From Planctomycetota bacterium (lineage in GTDB: Bacteria; Planctomycetota; JAJSAM01; JAJVHW01): 37,577 nt of DNA. Where the stretch lies: positions 1 to 37,577 of the forward strand of contig JAIOPE010000017.1 of the NCBI GenBank assembly GCA_021414065.1. The letters run 5' to 3'. Below the pieces are notes generated by a model. That model made no database searches. It had not been told where the DNA came from and saw only the letters and a list, made by a program, of their open reading frames with translations. Positions 14,707 through 23,442 of the stretch are shown here, one piece after another. Position numbers and translations under genes: made by a program. Each line of letters begins with the position of its first letter. Positions within the stretch are counted from its first letter, which is position 1.

Positions 14707-17222
14707 CCGACGATGAGATCCTCGACCGGCTCCTCACGGAGTTCCTGACCGAGTTCGCGGCCGGCCGCGAACCGGACGCGGCGGCGGCCCTTCCGGAGCG
14801 CCCTGACCTGGCGGGCCGCGTCCGCGAGGTGTTGGAGATGGCGCGCGACGTGTCGCCGCGTCGCCGCTCGCCGTCGCAGGTGCCTGCGTTCGCGGGCTAC
14901 GAGATCATCCGCGAACTCGGCCGCGGCGGCATGGGGCACGTCTACCTCGCCCGCCACGTGAAACTCGGCCGAACCGTGGCGCTCAAGGTGCTGCCGCACC
15001 GGCTCGCGACCTCCCGCGCGCGCGAACGCTTCGACCGCGAGGCCCGTGCCGTGGCAAGGCTCGAGCATCCGCTGATCGTGCCCGTCTACGACATGGGCGA
15101 GGAGCACGGGCAGCCGTACTTCACGATGCAGTTCGTGGAGGGCCGCACGCTCGCCGCTGCGCTGGCGTCCGTGCGCGACCGCGAGCCGGCGTCGCTCGCC
15201 GGGAGCGACTTCGCGGGCACGAGCCGGGAGCTGCCGGAGCCGTGGCGCGGGACGTGGTGGCAGGCCGCCGCCCGCGCGGCGCTCGACGTGGCGGAGGCTC
15301 TCGCCTACGCGCACGCGCAGGGTGTCGTCCACCGTGATGTGAAGCCGTCCAACGTGATGCTGCGACGTGACGGGTTCGCTCTTCTCTTCGACTTCGGACT
15401 CGCCACGATCGAGGACGAAGCCTCGCTCACGCTGACGCACGGATTCGTCGGAACCCCGCACTATGCGAGCCCCGAGCAAGCGGTCGGCGGCACGGACGCT
15501 CTCGACGCGCGGACCGACGTCTTCTCGCTCGGCGCCGCGCTGTACGAAGCGCTCACACTCCAGGCGCCGTTCCCCGGTCCGACGACCACCGAGGTGCTGC
15601 GCCGCATCCAGTCGTGGGAGCCGGAGCTGCCGTCGAAGTTCAACTCCGACGTGCCGCGCGGATTGGAGACGGTCGTTCTTGCGGCTCTCGAGAAGGACCG
15701 CGACAAGCGCTACGCCTCGGCGGCCGCGATGGCCGAGGACCTGCGCGCGGCGCTGGACGGGCGGGCGGTCCGCGCGAAGCGCGTCGGCATGCTCGCGCGC
15801 GGCCTGCGGTCGGTGAAACGCGGGCGCGCCATCACGGAGCTCCTCGTCGAGCAGCAGGCACTTCGGGCGGCGGTCGTCCGCGCGGAGCGGAACGAGCGGC
15901 TGGCGCGGGAGAGCGCCGCGGAGGCGCGCGCGGCGCAAGTGCGCGCCGACGCCGAACGCGACAAGGCGTCGCAGATTCTCGAGTTCCTGAAGGGCACGAT
16001 CTCGGCCGCGCACCCGGACCGGGACGGACGCGACGTTCGCGTTGCCGACGTCCTCGACCGCGCCGCGGCGGCCGCGAACGAGTCGTTCGCCGGTCGTCCG
16101 GACGTCCGCCGCGCGATACGCAGGACCCTCGTGCAGACGTTCCACGGCCTCGGGATCACCGATCGGGCGTGCGAGATCGCGCAACACCTGCACGACGAGG
16201 CGGTCCGAGACCTCGCCGCCGACGACGCGGAGCTATGCGAGATCCAGGAGATGCTCGGGTCGCTTCTGTCGATGCTCGGGCGGGACGCCGAGGCGATCGT
16301 CCTGCTCGAGACGGCGGCCGCGGCCAGCGCAGCCGCTGTAGGCGACGACGCCGAGGCGACGATTCACATCCGGGGGAACCTGGCGCAGACGCACGCGGCC
16401 ACGGGGCACATCGAGTCGGGTGCGCGGATCCTCCGCGACGCGCTGGAGCGATGCCGCCGCGTCCTCGGCCTCGATCACGCCGAGACGCTCTTCCTCGCGG
16501 GGCAACTCGCCCGACTCGAGTGCAATCTCGGGAACTTCGATGTCGGGATCGAGCTCGCGAGGCAGGCCAGCGACGGGTACCGGCGGGCGGGGGGGCGACC
16601 CAGCAGCGAGGCGATGCTGGCAACGTCGAACTACGGGAGCCTCCTCGCCTCCGCCCGACGGTACGCGGAGTCGCTGGCCGTCCTCGACCCATTCTGTGCC
16701 GAGGCGGACGCGATGCTCGGACCCGGCTCCACGATCGCGCTGACCGCGCACCACAGTCGAGCGGCGTCTCTCGCCGAACTTGGTCGCTTGGAGGAGGCGC
16801 TCGCCGTGCAGCGGCACATCGTCGATGCGGTGTCCGGGTCCGCCTCGATCGACGCGCGCTCGGCGAGTCGCTTCGCCCTTCAGCTCGTCGCCATCCTCGG
16901 GCGTCTGCGTCGGTGGCCGGAGTCAGAAGCGGCAGCGCGAGCGGCTCTGTGCGACACGAGTCATCCCGGCGTCCGCGATGGCGTTTCAGTCACCGACCTC
17001 TCGACCTGGCTCGGTCGGGCGCTCATCGAGCAGGGACGGCACGACGAGGCCGAAACTGTGCTGCTGGGCGCCTGGAGAACCCTGGACCCGCAGGTCGCCG
17101 AAAGGTTCCGGGCGCGCCTCGCCGACGCCATCGTCGGGCTCTACGAGAGCCGGGGGCGCTCGGAAGAGGCCCGGCGGTTCCGAGCCGCCGCCGCGCCCCG
17201 TCGGCCGACATCCGGGAGCTAG
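14703..17222 (+). CDS. Ser/Thr protein kinase with coiled coil and TPR domain
   Basis: The start is GTG 14703, inside the sigma stop codon. An N-terminal helical stretch of 60 residues precedes the kinase domain (about 65-345). It has the glycine loop LGRGGMGHV (72-80), ATP-binding Lys95, the catalytic HRDVKPSN from His210, DFG at 230-232 and the activation-segment end GTPHYASPEQ. The domain contains an insert of about 25 residues before the catalytic loop (ending near 185). A charged coiled coil (about 380-450) and about 380 residues of TPR-like helices follow. I see no transmembrane segment, so it is probably cytoplasmic. The likely partner is the sigma factor encoded just before. The stop codon overlaps that of the convergent repeat-protein gene in CTAG, leaving no room for a terminator between them. 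Confidence 0.93.
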   Translation: MTDDEILDRLLTEFLTEFAAGREPDAAAALPERPDLAGRVREVLEMARDVSPRRRSPSQVPAFAGYEIIRELGRGGMGHVYLARHVKLGRTVALKVLPHRLATSRARERFDREARAVARLEHPLIVPVYDMGEEHGQPYFTMQFVEGRTLAAALASVRDREPASLAGSDFAGTSRELPEPWRGTWWQAAARAALDVAEALAYAHAQGVVHRDVKPSNVMLRRDGFALLFDFGLATIEDEASLTLTHGFVGTPHYASPEQAVGGTDALDARTDVFSLGAALYEALTLQAPFPGPTTTEVLRRIQSWEPELPSKFNSDVPRGLETVVLAALEKDRDKRYASAAAMAEDLRAALDGRAVRAKRVGMLARGLRSVKRGRAITELLVEQQALRAAVVRAERNERLARESAAEARAAQVRADAERDKASQILEFLKGTISAAHPDRDGRDVRVADVLDRAAAAANESFAGRPDVRRAIRRTLVQTFHGLGITDRACEIAQHLHDEAVRDLAADDAELCEIQEMLGSLLSMLGRDAEAIVLLETAAAASAAAVGDDAEATIHIRGNLAQTHAATGHIESGARILRDALERCRRVLGLDHAETLFLAGQLARLECNLGNFDVGIELARQASDGYRRAGGRPSSEAMLATSNYGSLLASARRYAESLAVLDPFCAEADAMLGPGSTIALTAHHSRAASLAELGRLEEALAVQRHIVDAVSGSASIDARSASRFALQLVAILGRLRRWPESEAAARAALCDTSHPGVRDGVSVTDLSTWLGRALIEQGRHDEAETVLLGAWRTLDPQVAERFRARLADAIVGLYESRGRSEEARRFRAAAAPRRPTSGS

Positions 17223-18058
17223 ACGCGAACCGAGGCTGCGTGGTTGCTGCTGGTGAGCCCGCCGCTCTTCACCGCAGAGCGCACGGAGGCCGCGTGGTTG
17301 AAGCCGTTCAGCCCGCCGCTCTTCACCGCGGTGCGCACAGACGCCGCGTGGTTGGCGCTGCCGAGCCCGCCGCTCCTCACTGCGGTACGAACGGACGCCG
17401 CGTGGTTGGTGCTGTCGAGCCCGCCGCCCTTCACCGCGGTGCGAACCGAGGCTGCGTGGTTGCTGACGGCGAGCCCGCCGCTCTTCACCGCGGTACGCAC
17501 AGACGCCGCGTGGTTGGTGCTGCTGAGCCCGCCGCTCTTCACCGCGGTGCGAACCGAGGCCGCGTGGTTGTCGGTGCCGAGCCCGCCACACTTCACCGCA
17601 GAGCGCACGGAGGCCGCGTGGTTGAAGCCGTTCAGCCCGCCGCTCTTCACCGCGGTACGCACAGACGCCGCGTGGTTGGCGCTGTTGAGCCCGCCGCCCT
17701 TCACCGCAGTGCGCACGGAGGCCGCGTGATTGCCGCTGGAGAGCCCGCCACACTTCACCGTAGTACGCACGGACGCCGCGTGGTTTTGGGCGTTGAGCCC
17801 GCCGCTCTTCACCGCGGTGCGAACCGAGGCCGCGTGGTTGCTGACGGCGATCCCGCCGCCCTTCACCGCAGAGCGCACAGAGGCTGCGTGGTTGGCGGCG
17901 CTGAGCCCGCCACTCTTCACCGCAGAGCGCACGGACGCTGCGTGGTTGTTGGTGTCGAGCCCGCCACCCTTCACCGCGGTGCGCACGGAGGCTGCGTGGT
18001 TGCTGGTGGTGATCCCGCCACACTTCACCGCAGTCCGAACCGTCGTCTTCTTCGCCAT
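17219..18058 (-). CDS. Protein built of 18-residue GGL-xxx-NHAASVRTAVK repeats, function unknown
   Basis: After a 12-residue start (MAKKTTVRTAVK) the 279-residue product consists of 14 complete repeats and one partial repeat of 18 residues. The consensus is (S/G/C)GG(L/I)xxxNHAASVR(T/S)AVK. The three x positions vary (TTS, DTN, SAA, AVS, NAQ, SSG, NSA, NGF and so on) and are small and mostly polar. Differences between units in the conserved part are mostly synonymous third-base changes in this frame, and the T/S and S/G/C changes are conservative. That argues that this is the selected frame. ATG 18058 has AGGAGAG upstream. There is no signal peptide, membrane segment or catalytic motif. The protein is basic, with Lys, Arg and His in every unit. 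A beta-solenoid or curlin-like fibre, a nucleic-acid-binding repeat, or a multi-core peptide precursor (each unit holds a GG) are possible; none is shown. Confidence 0.8.
   Translation of the reverse strand: MAKKTTVRTAVKCGGITTSNHAASVRTAVKGGGLDTNNHAASVRSAVKSGGLSAANHAASVRSAVKGGGIAVSNHAASVRTAVKSGGLNAQNHAASVRTTVKCGGLSSGNHAASVRTAVKGGGLNSANHAASVRTAVKSGGLNGFNHAASVRSAVKCGGLGTDNHAASVRTAVKSGGLSSTNHAASVRTAVKSGGLAVSNHAASVRTAVKGGGLDSTNHAASVRTAVRSGGLGSANHAASVRTAVKSGGLNGFNHAASVRSAVKSGGLTSSNHAASVRV
17222..18022 (-). repeat. Tandem 54-bp coding repeat, about 14.8 units
   Basis: The period is exactly 54 bp (18 codons) throughout, with no spacers. Most variation falls in a 9-bp window per unit. A block at 17267-17352 recurs almost identically at 17591-17676, an offset of 324 bp or six units, so part of the array arose by duplication of a multi-unit segment. 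Because the period is a multiple of three, other frames on both strands also stay open, but they show amino-acid changes where the minus frame shows silent ones. Confidence 0.92.
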
Positions 18059-18145
18059 GGATGTCTCTCCTGCCGTTCGTTTCCGCGACCCGCGACTTGC
18101 GCGTCACGAAGGGAGAGGCGCGGCGTCCCGGCGGAACTGTCGTGG

Positions 18146-18160
18146 GATTCCGGAAGAATC
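18146..18160 (-). promoter_or_regulatory. Palindrome GATTC-N5-GAATC upstream of the repeat gene
   Basis: GATTC (18146-18150) and GAATC (18156-18160) flank CGGAA, and TTCCGGAA inside is itself a perfect palindrome. It lies about 90-100 bp upstream of the repeat-protein ATG on the minus strand, within the 217-bp gap after the large kinase/ATPase gene. It could be an operator. No clear -10 or -35 boxes are visible nearby. Confidence 0.25.
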
Positions 18161-18275
18161 TCGCCGAGCCCTCCGGCGACTCCGGCTGCCGCGCGCGCGA
18201 CTGCTCGGAGACGGCGCTCCGGCGACCCCGCCTGGACGAGTCTGCGGGGCCGTTCCGAGCTGACCGGTGAGCGTG

Positions 18276-21200
18276 TCAGCCCGCCGACCAAGCTGCGACG
18301 ACCGCGTCCCTCCGCACGCCGGGCTGCATCTCGGCAGATGCGCGACGCAAGAGCATCTGCCAGCGTTCGCGTCGCAGAGACGACGGCTCGATCCGCTCCA
18401 TCCACCGGCACGCCGCGATCTCGAGCCAGACGTGCTCCATGCGCGCGGCGCCCGTCGATGCGTCGTCTGCGGCCCGCATCGCGCCGTCGAGGTCGTTGCT
18501 GCGGCGCGCGCCCTCCGCCCGAAGCAGGTGCGACGTGACGATCAGCTCCGCGCGGCAGTCGCCGATGGCGCCGCCTGCGAGCGCGTCGGCCGCCGCGACG
18601 AGCGTCGCGGCGTCGCCCGAACCCTCTGCGAACGCCACCGCTCCGTCGAGTGCCCGAGCGAGCACCTGCGACGTTCGCGCGGGCAGGTCGGCGGCGACGC
18701 GGAGGTGATCCCGGGCCGTCCGCCAGAACCTGCCGGACGTGCCTGCAACGCACGTCGCGATCATCGGCACGAGCACTGCGTCGACACCGACTCCTGAGGC
18801 GCGCGCGCCGTCGAGCGCTTCCACGCCGAGGCGTCGTGCGCCGTCCGCATCGCCCGACCACGCCGAGATCGCGGCGCCGATCGCGAGAGCCTGAGCGCGC
18901 AGCGACGGATCGTCGGCGGCAGTAGCGAGCTGCAGCGCTTCGTCGTAGCGGCTCGACGCGTCGTCGAGTCGGCCGAGAGCCGCGGCGTGGCCCGCGGAAC
19001 CGCAGAGGAGGCCCGTCAGCGTCGCACGGGCGCCGGCTTCGCGGGCGGCGCGCGTTGCCCGAGCGGACGTCTCTTCAGCGGCCCGCAAGTCGCCGAGCGC
19101 ATGTTGGAGCGCGCTGAGCAGACCCGACGCATGCGCCGCCGCACCCGGCGCCCGAGCGAGTTCCAGCACGCGGACGGCGCGCTCAAGCTCGGGCCGCAGA
19201 CCGTCGATCCGTCCGATCGCGATCGCGGCTCCGGCGCGGTTCACGCGGCTGATGGCGGCGTTCACCGGGCGGCCGACGCGATCGGAGATGACGGCCGCTC
19301 CCGCCCACAGTTCGGACGCACCCTCGAGATCGCCGCGCAACTCCGCGATCGCACCGAGCGCGTTCAGCGCCGTCCCGTGGAGTTGCTCGAGACCGAGCGC
19401 CTGGAAGATCGCGTCGGCGGCGAGCGTGCTCCGCTCGGCGGCGGCGTGGTCGCCGGCGCGCCGCGCAAGCAGCCCGAGGACGTAGTGCGCCATCGCAAGT
19501 TCGCGCGACTCCGGCAGCGTGGCCACCGATTGGAGGAGCGCGTCGCGGTCGGACTCCCGCGAGTTGCCGGCCTGGTGTCTCGTCAGCACCGAGCTGATGC
19601 GGAGCCGCGCCGCGAACGCGTCGTCGCACGTGCCCTCCGTCGCCGCACCGACCGCGTCGAGGAGGGCGCTCGCTTCGTTCGTTCTGTTCGCGTCGCGGAG
19701 CAGTCCCGCGAGCCGCACGAGCGACTCGCCGTGAGATCGGCACAGGTCAGCATCCGGTGGGACGGTCAACAGGCCCGCTCGCTGCACGAGGTTGAGCGCC
19801 GCCGGGCGGTCGAGCCGCCGCGCGGCATCGGCTGCCGCGGCGACGAGCAGCGGCCGCGCCTTCGCGGCGTCGCCGGCCTGTTCCCAGTGCGTGCCGAGAA
19901 CGAGCGCGTCCGACGCGTCGTGTCGCGTGAGGTACTCCGCGAACGCGGCATGCAGCGCGCGGCGCAGCGGGGGCGAGATCTGTTCCGTGAGAACGTCGCG
20001 CACGAGCGGATGCTCGAACCGGTAGCCGTCGCCGCTCGCCTCGATCGTGCCGCCGCGGCGTGCGAGGCGTTGCAGGCGCTTCAGCACCGCGAGCGACGAC
20101 TCGCCGACCACCGCGGCAAGCGACGCCCCATCGAACGCCGGGCCCGCCACGGCGGCGGCTTCGAGGAGCTCGCGATCGTCTTCGTCGAGCCGCTCGACCC
20201 GGCGTGCGAACGCATCGCGGAGCCCGGTGGGGAGCTGGACCAGCGCCGGATCCGCGACCACCTCCCACGCGTCGTCCCGGGCCACGATCGCGCGGGCCTG
20301 CGACAGGTGGCGGAACAACTCCAGCGCCAAGAGCGGGTTGCCCCCGGCGCGCGCTGCCACGCAGTCCGCGACCTGCGCGGGCACGATGCGCGCACCGGAC
20401 CTGTCCTGCAGCACGCGGTAGACGGCGTCGGCCGAGAGCGGCGCGAGGTCGATCGCGACCGGTGCGAGCGCGACGGTCTCGTCGCCGGGCTCCGGTTCGC
20501 TGAGCGTGGTGCAGACGTCGGGTTCCACAGGCCGCGCTGCACCGACGAACAAGCCACGTGTGCCCGCCAGGGCCCGCAGCAACCCACGGACGAGTCGCAG
20601 GTCGGCTTCCCCGAGAAGGTGCAGATCGTCCGCAACGACGCAGACCGGTCCGCCGCCCGCGAGTCCGAACAGCGTCGATGCGAGGATTCGCGATGCGTCG
20701 GAGGGGTCCACACCGGAGCTGTCCGAGCCCGTCCCGAGGAGCGTGCGGACGAAGGACGCACTCACGCCGAGCGCGTCGGACTCCGCGCGTCGCGCGATCG
20801 TCTCGTCGCGCCCGTCCGGTGCGATCGCGCGGCGGAGAGCGTCGGCGAGTGCGGGAATCCAGCCGTGGCCGCTCGTCACGCGGCAGTCCACCACGAGACA
20901 CCCGAGCGACGGCGCCGCGCGGCGCACTTCGTCGAGCAGCGCCGACTTCCCGCAGCCCTCCGCGCCCCGCACGACGAACGCCCGCGCTCCGCCGCCGGCG
21001 ACTTCGCGCAGTGCGGCGTGCAGGATCGCGGCCTCCTGGTCACGCCCGGCGAGGAGCGACGGCGGCGGCTCGCTGACGTGAGCGGGCTCGCGGCGCATCG
21101 ACTCGCCGAGAAGCGCGACGGGTTGCGCCGCAGATCTCGGCCGGTCCTCGGGACGCTTCGAGAGGCAGGCGGCGACGATGCGTGCGAGGGCTGCGTCCGT

Positions 21201-21935
21201 GTCCGCCGGAAGCGGAGGCGGCGCCGCGTCGCGGATTCCGCGGATCACGTCGGGCAGCCGGTCGCCGCCGAACGGCCACGAGCCGGTGAGCATCTCGTGG
21301 ATCGTCACGCCGGCGGCCCACAGGTCTGTTTGTGAGGTCGCCGCCGCGCCGGTGAACAGCTCCGGCGCCATGTACCAGGGAGTGCCGACGATTCCGCCCG
21401 TGGTCGTCGTGGCGTTGCCGACGCCGGTCGTCACGAGCGCGAGACCGAAGTCCGCGAGCTTCACGGTGCCGTCGCGCCCGATGAGCACGTTGTCGGGCTT
21501 CACGTCGCGGTGGAGCACGCCGCGCTCGTGAGCGCACCGCAGGGCGTCGAGCACGCCGCGGGCGATCGTCCGCGCGCGGGGCCCGGTCACGCGGCCCTCG
21601 GCCACGAGCAGGTCGCGGAGCGAGCCGCCGTCCACGTACTCCATCTCGATGAGGAAACCGCCGCCCTGCCAGTCGTGGACGGAGTAGAGGGTGACGATGT
21701 GAGGACTCGGGATGCCCGCGATCGCCCGCGCCTCCCGGAGGAAGCTCTCGCGGTCCTCCGCCGACGAGCGGCTCGCAGACGGGAGCACCATCTTCAGCGC
21801 GACGTGGCGGCCGACGAGTTCGTCGCGCGCGAGGTAGACGGCGCCGAAGCCGCCGCGCCCGAGCTCACGCTCGAGGCGGAGGTTGCCGACCCGGTCACCG
21901 GGGGCCAGCGGGACGGGTGCATCGCTCTGGACCAT
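18276..21935 (-). CDS. Giant Ser/Thr kinase fused to AAA ATPase and TPR domain (PknK-like layout)
   Basis: The 1,219-residue protein starts with a kinase domain (about 16-275). It has the glycine loop LGRGGFGAV (25-33), Lys48, HRDVKPDN from His142, DFG at 162-164 and GTPWYMAPE. A STAND/AAA_16-type NTPase follows, with Walker A GAEGCGKS (324-331), the Walker B-like VCVVADDLH and an arginine-rich helical region with LPTGLRDAFARRVERLDEDD. The last 550 residues are Ala-rich TPR-like helices. There is no DNA-binding domain or membrane segment. This layout is that of MalT/PknK-like signal integrators, in which ligand or partner binding to the TPR part gates the NTPase and kinase. It is encoded 217 bp upstream of the repeat-protein gene on the same strand, so that protein is a possible target or product of the same circuit. 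Confidence 0.93.
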   Translation of the reverse strand: MVQSDAPVPLAPGDRVGNLRLERELGRGGFGAVYLARDELVGRHVALKMVLPSASRSSAEDRESFLREARAIAGIPSPHIVTLYSVHDWQGGGFLIEMEYVDGGSLRDLLVAEGRVTGPRARTIARGVLDALRCAHERGVLHRDVKPDNVLIGRDGTVKLADFGLALVTTGVGNATTTTGGIVGTPWYMAPELFTGAAATSQTDLWAAGVTIHEMLTGSWPFGGDRLPDVIRGIRDAAPPPLPADTDAALARIVAACLSKRPEDRPRSAAQPVALLGESMRREPAHVSEPPPSLLAGRDQEAAILHAALREVAGGGARAFVVRGAEGCGKSALLDEVRRAAPSLGCLVVDCRVTSGHGWIPALADALRRAIAPDGRDETIARRAESDALGVSASFVRTLLGTGSDSSGVDPSDASRILASTLFGLAGGGPVCVVADDLHLLGEADLRLVRGLLRALAGTRGLFVGAARPVEPDVCTTLSEPEPGDETVALAPVAIDLAPLSADAVYRVLQDRSGARIVPAQVADCVAARAGGNPLLALELFRHLSQARAIVARDDAWEVVADPALVQLPTGLRDAFARRVERLDEDDRELLEAAAVAGPAFDGASLAAVVGESSLAVLKRLQRLARRGGTIEASGDGYRFEHPLVRDVLTEQISPPLRRALHAAFAEYLTRHDASDALVLGTHWEQAGDAAKARPLLVAAAADAARRLDRPAALNLVQRAGLLTVPPDADLCRSHGESLVRLAGLLRDANRTNEASALLDAVGAATEGTCDDAFAARLRISSVLTRHQAGNSRESDRDALLQSVATLPESRELAMAHYVLGLLARRAGDHAAAERSTLAADAIFQALGLEQLHGTALNALGAIAELRGDLEGASELWAGAAVISDRVGRPVNAAISRVNRAGAAIAIGRIDGLRPELERAVRVLELARAPGAAAHASGLLSALQHALGDLRAAEETSARATRAAREAGARATLTGLLCGSAGHAAALGRLDDASSRYDEALQLATAADDPSLRAQALAIGAAISAWSGDADGARRLGVEALDGARASGVGVDAVLVPMIATCVAGTSGRFWRTARDHLRVAADLPARTSQVLARALDGAVAFAEGSGDAATLVAAADALAGGAIGDCRAELIVTSHLLRAEGARRSNDLDGAMRAADDASTGAARMEHVWLEIAACRWMERIEPSSLRRERWQMLLRRASAEMQPGVRRDAVVAAWSAG

Positions 21936-22005
21936 CGTGGACCCCGGCTCCGTCCGGGGCGCGCACGCTACATCCGCGCGCCGCAGGACTCGCCGCGGAA
22001 TCGAG

Positions 22006-22040
22006 AGGGGCGGCCCCCGGTCGCCCGGGAGCCGCCCCCT
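22006..22040 (-). terminator. Strong GC hairpin after the TPR/thioredoxin gene
   Basis: GGGGCGGC (22007-22014) pairs with GCCGCCCC (22031-22038), and the inner CCGG/CCGG bases extend the stem around a small loop. It begins 13 bases beyond the stop codon of the minus-strand gene ending at 22053. No U-tract follows, so it may act as an intrinsic terminator only weakly or protect the 3' end. Confidence 0.55.
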
Positions 22041-22052
22041 GCTTGTCGGGCG

Positions 22053-23234
22053 CTACTTCGCCGCGGACTCGAGGACCTTCTGCATCACGGCCCAGTCGCG
22101 GTCGCCGCGGTCCGACAGGTCGAAGGTGTGCGCGAAGAGCAGCTTGCGGTCCTTCGAGACGATGACCACGTGCGGCAGGGCCGAGACGCCCCAGGCCTTC
22201 GTCGCTGCTTCGTCCTTCAGGTAGCCCATCCAGCCGCGCCAGTTCTCCTGGTCCACCAGCTTCGCGCCGAAGTCGCGCTCCATCTCCGGCGTGACCGAGT
22301 CGTCGATCTTGCCGGACTCGAAGTTCTTCTTGTAGTAGGTCGTCGTCAGGATCGGGACCACGTCGTCGGCGAGGAGCTTCTTCACCTTGTCGCAGAGCTT
22401 CAGGCAGACCTTGAACGTCTTCGCGCTGCCGTGGGAGAAGATGAGCACGACGACCTTGTCGGTCATGTCGGGGCCGCCGCTCGGCACGAACGCGTCGAAC
22501 TTCAACTGTTCCGTGACGTCCGAGCCGATCTTCTCGGTGATGTCCTTCAGGGTCTGCATGTCGTCCTTCTGCTGCGGGACGCCCTTCTCGATCGCCAGTT
22601 GCGCGGCGGCGACGGCGGCTTCCTGCTTCCCGAGCATGAGGAGATCGTTGACGAGCGGCTTCGTGGCGTTCATGTCGCCCAGGTCGAAGGCCTTCTGCAG
22701 CCAATGCGCCGACTTCTCGAAGTTCAGCGCGCCGCGGTAGGCCATGCCGAGGTTCATCACCGCGATCTTCACCTCCTTGGCTTCGGTGTAGAGCGCCAGC
22801 ATCTTGTCCACTTCGACCGCGGCGCCGTCGGGCTGGTTCGCGTCGAGCAGAGCCTGCACGAGGTTGGCGTGGATGTTCGCGCCGTACTTCGTCTCCTCCT
22901 TCTTCTCCACCGCGACGCGCAGCGTCTCGATCCCCGTGTCGTTGTTGCCCGCCATGCACTGGATCAGTCCGAGGTACATGAGGTCGAGCTTCGTGAGCGA
23001 CCCGCGCTTCTCCTGCAGGATGTCGGCCTTCGACTTCGCGAAGTCCTTCAGCGCGGTCTGCGCAGCGGTTCGCGCCGCCTCGTCGCTTCCGGCCTTCTTG
23101 ATCGCCGCCTTCAGTTCGAGTGCGGCCTTGTGGGCCTCGGACGCCTCGGAGGCGAACGCCGACGACTGGGCGAGCGCGACGCCGAGCGTCAGTGCGAGGA
23201 ACGACGCGAACAGCTTGGTCGAAACGGACTTCAT
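22053..23234 (-). CDS. Secreted TPR protein with a thioredoxin-fold domain lacking CXXC
   Basis: A clean signal peptide (MKSVSTKLFASFLALTLGVALAQSSAFA, cut around residue 28) is followed by TPR-like helices (about 30-230), including NLGMAYRGALNFEKSAHWLQ. The C-terminal 140 residues look like a thioredoxin fold: strand KVVVLIFSHGS, a helix, VVPILTTTYY, then a cis-Pro-like loop ALPHVVIVSKD and the last strand and helix. The usual redox CXXC after the first strand is replaced by GSAKTF, with only a C-x3-C (CLKLC) a few residues on. Disulfide exchange is therefore unlikely in the classical way. A binding or chaperone role in the periplasm is inferred. AGGAGG lies eight bases before the ATG. The 208-bp gap upstream (23235-23442) shows no firm promoter. 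Confidence 0.85.
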   Translation of the reverse strand: MKSVSTKLFASFLALTLGVALAQSSAFASEASEAHKAALELKAAIKKAGSDEAARTAAQTALKDFAKSKADILQEKRGSLTKLDLMYLGLIQCMAGNNDTGIETLRVAVEKKEETKYGANIHANLVQALLDANQPDGAAVEVDKMLALYTEAKEVKIAVMNLGMAYRGALNFEKSAHWLQKAFDLGDMNATKPLVNDLLMLGKQEAAVAAAQLAIEKGVPQQKDDMQTLKDITEKIGSDVTEQLKFDAFVPSGGPDMTDKVVVLIFSHGSAKTFKVCLKLCDKVKKLLADDVVPILTTTYYKKNFESGKIDDSVTPEMERDFGAKLVDQENWRGWMGYLKDEAATKAWGVSALPHVVIVSKDRKLLFAHTFDLSDRGDRDWAVMQKVLESAAK

Positions 23235-23442
23235 GGCGGTGGAACCTCCTGGGTGCGAACGGGCGAGCGGAACAGCGAGCGGTACGACGGACAGGCGGAC
23301 CAGATGCTAATCCCGTGCCCCGCCCGCGCGAATCCAACGCAACGGTGCATCGGCTGCAACTGTCTCCCCGCGAGGACGCCGCCCCGGGGAATCGACGACG
23401 GTTCGCAACCGGACGAGGCTCCGGCCGACGCCTCGGCCCGCG

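Noticed and set aside
17222..18022. CRISPR array
   Set aside because: The repeats are contiguous 54-bp coding units without unique spacers, and no cas genes are present.
17244..18263. Plus-strand repeat frames over the 54-bp array (units like SPPLFTAVRTDAAWL)
   Set aside because: A 54-bp period keeps all frames open. In this frame the unit-to-unit differences change amino acids (AVRTD versus AERTE), while the minus frame shows mostly silent changes and has a proper start and ribosome-binding site.
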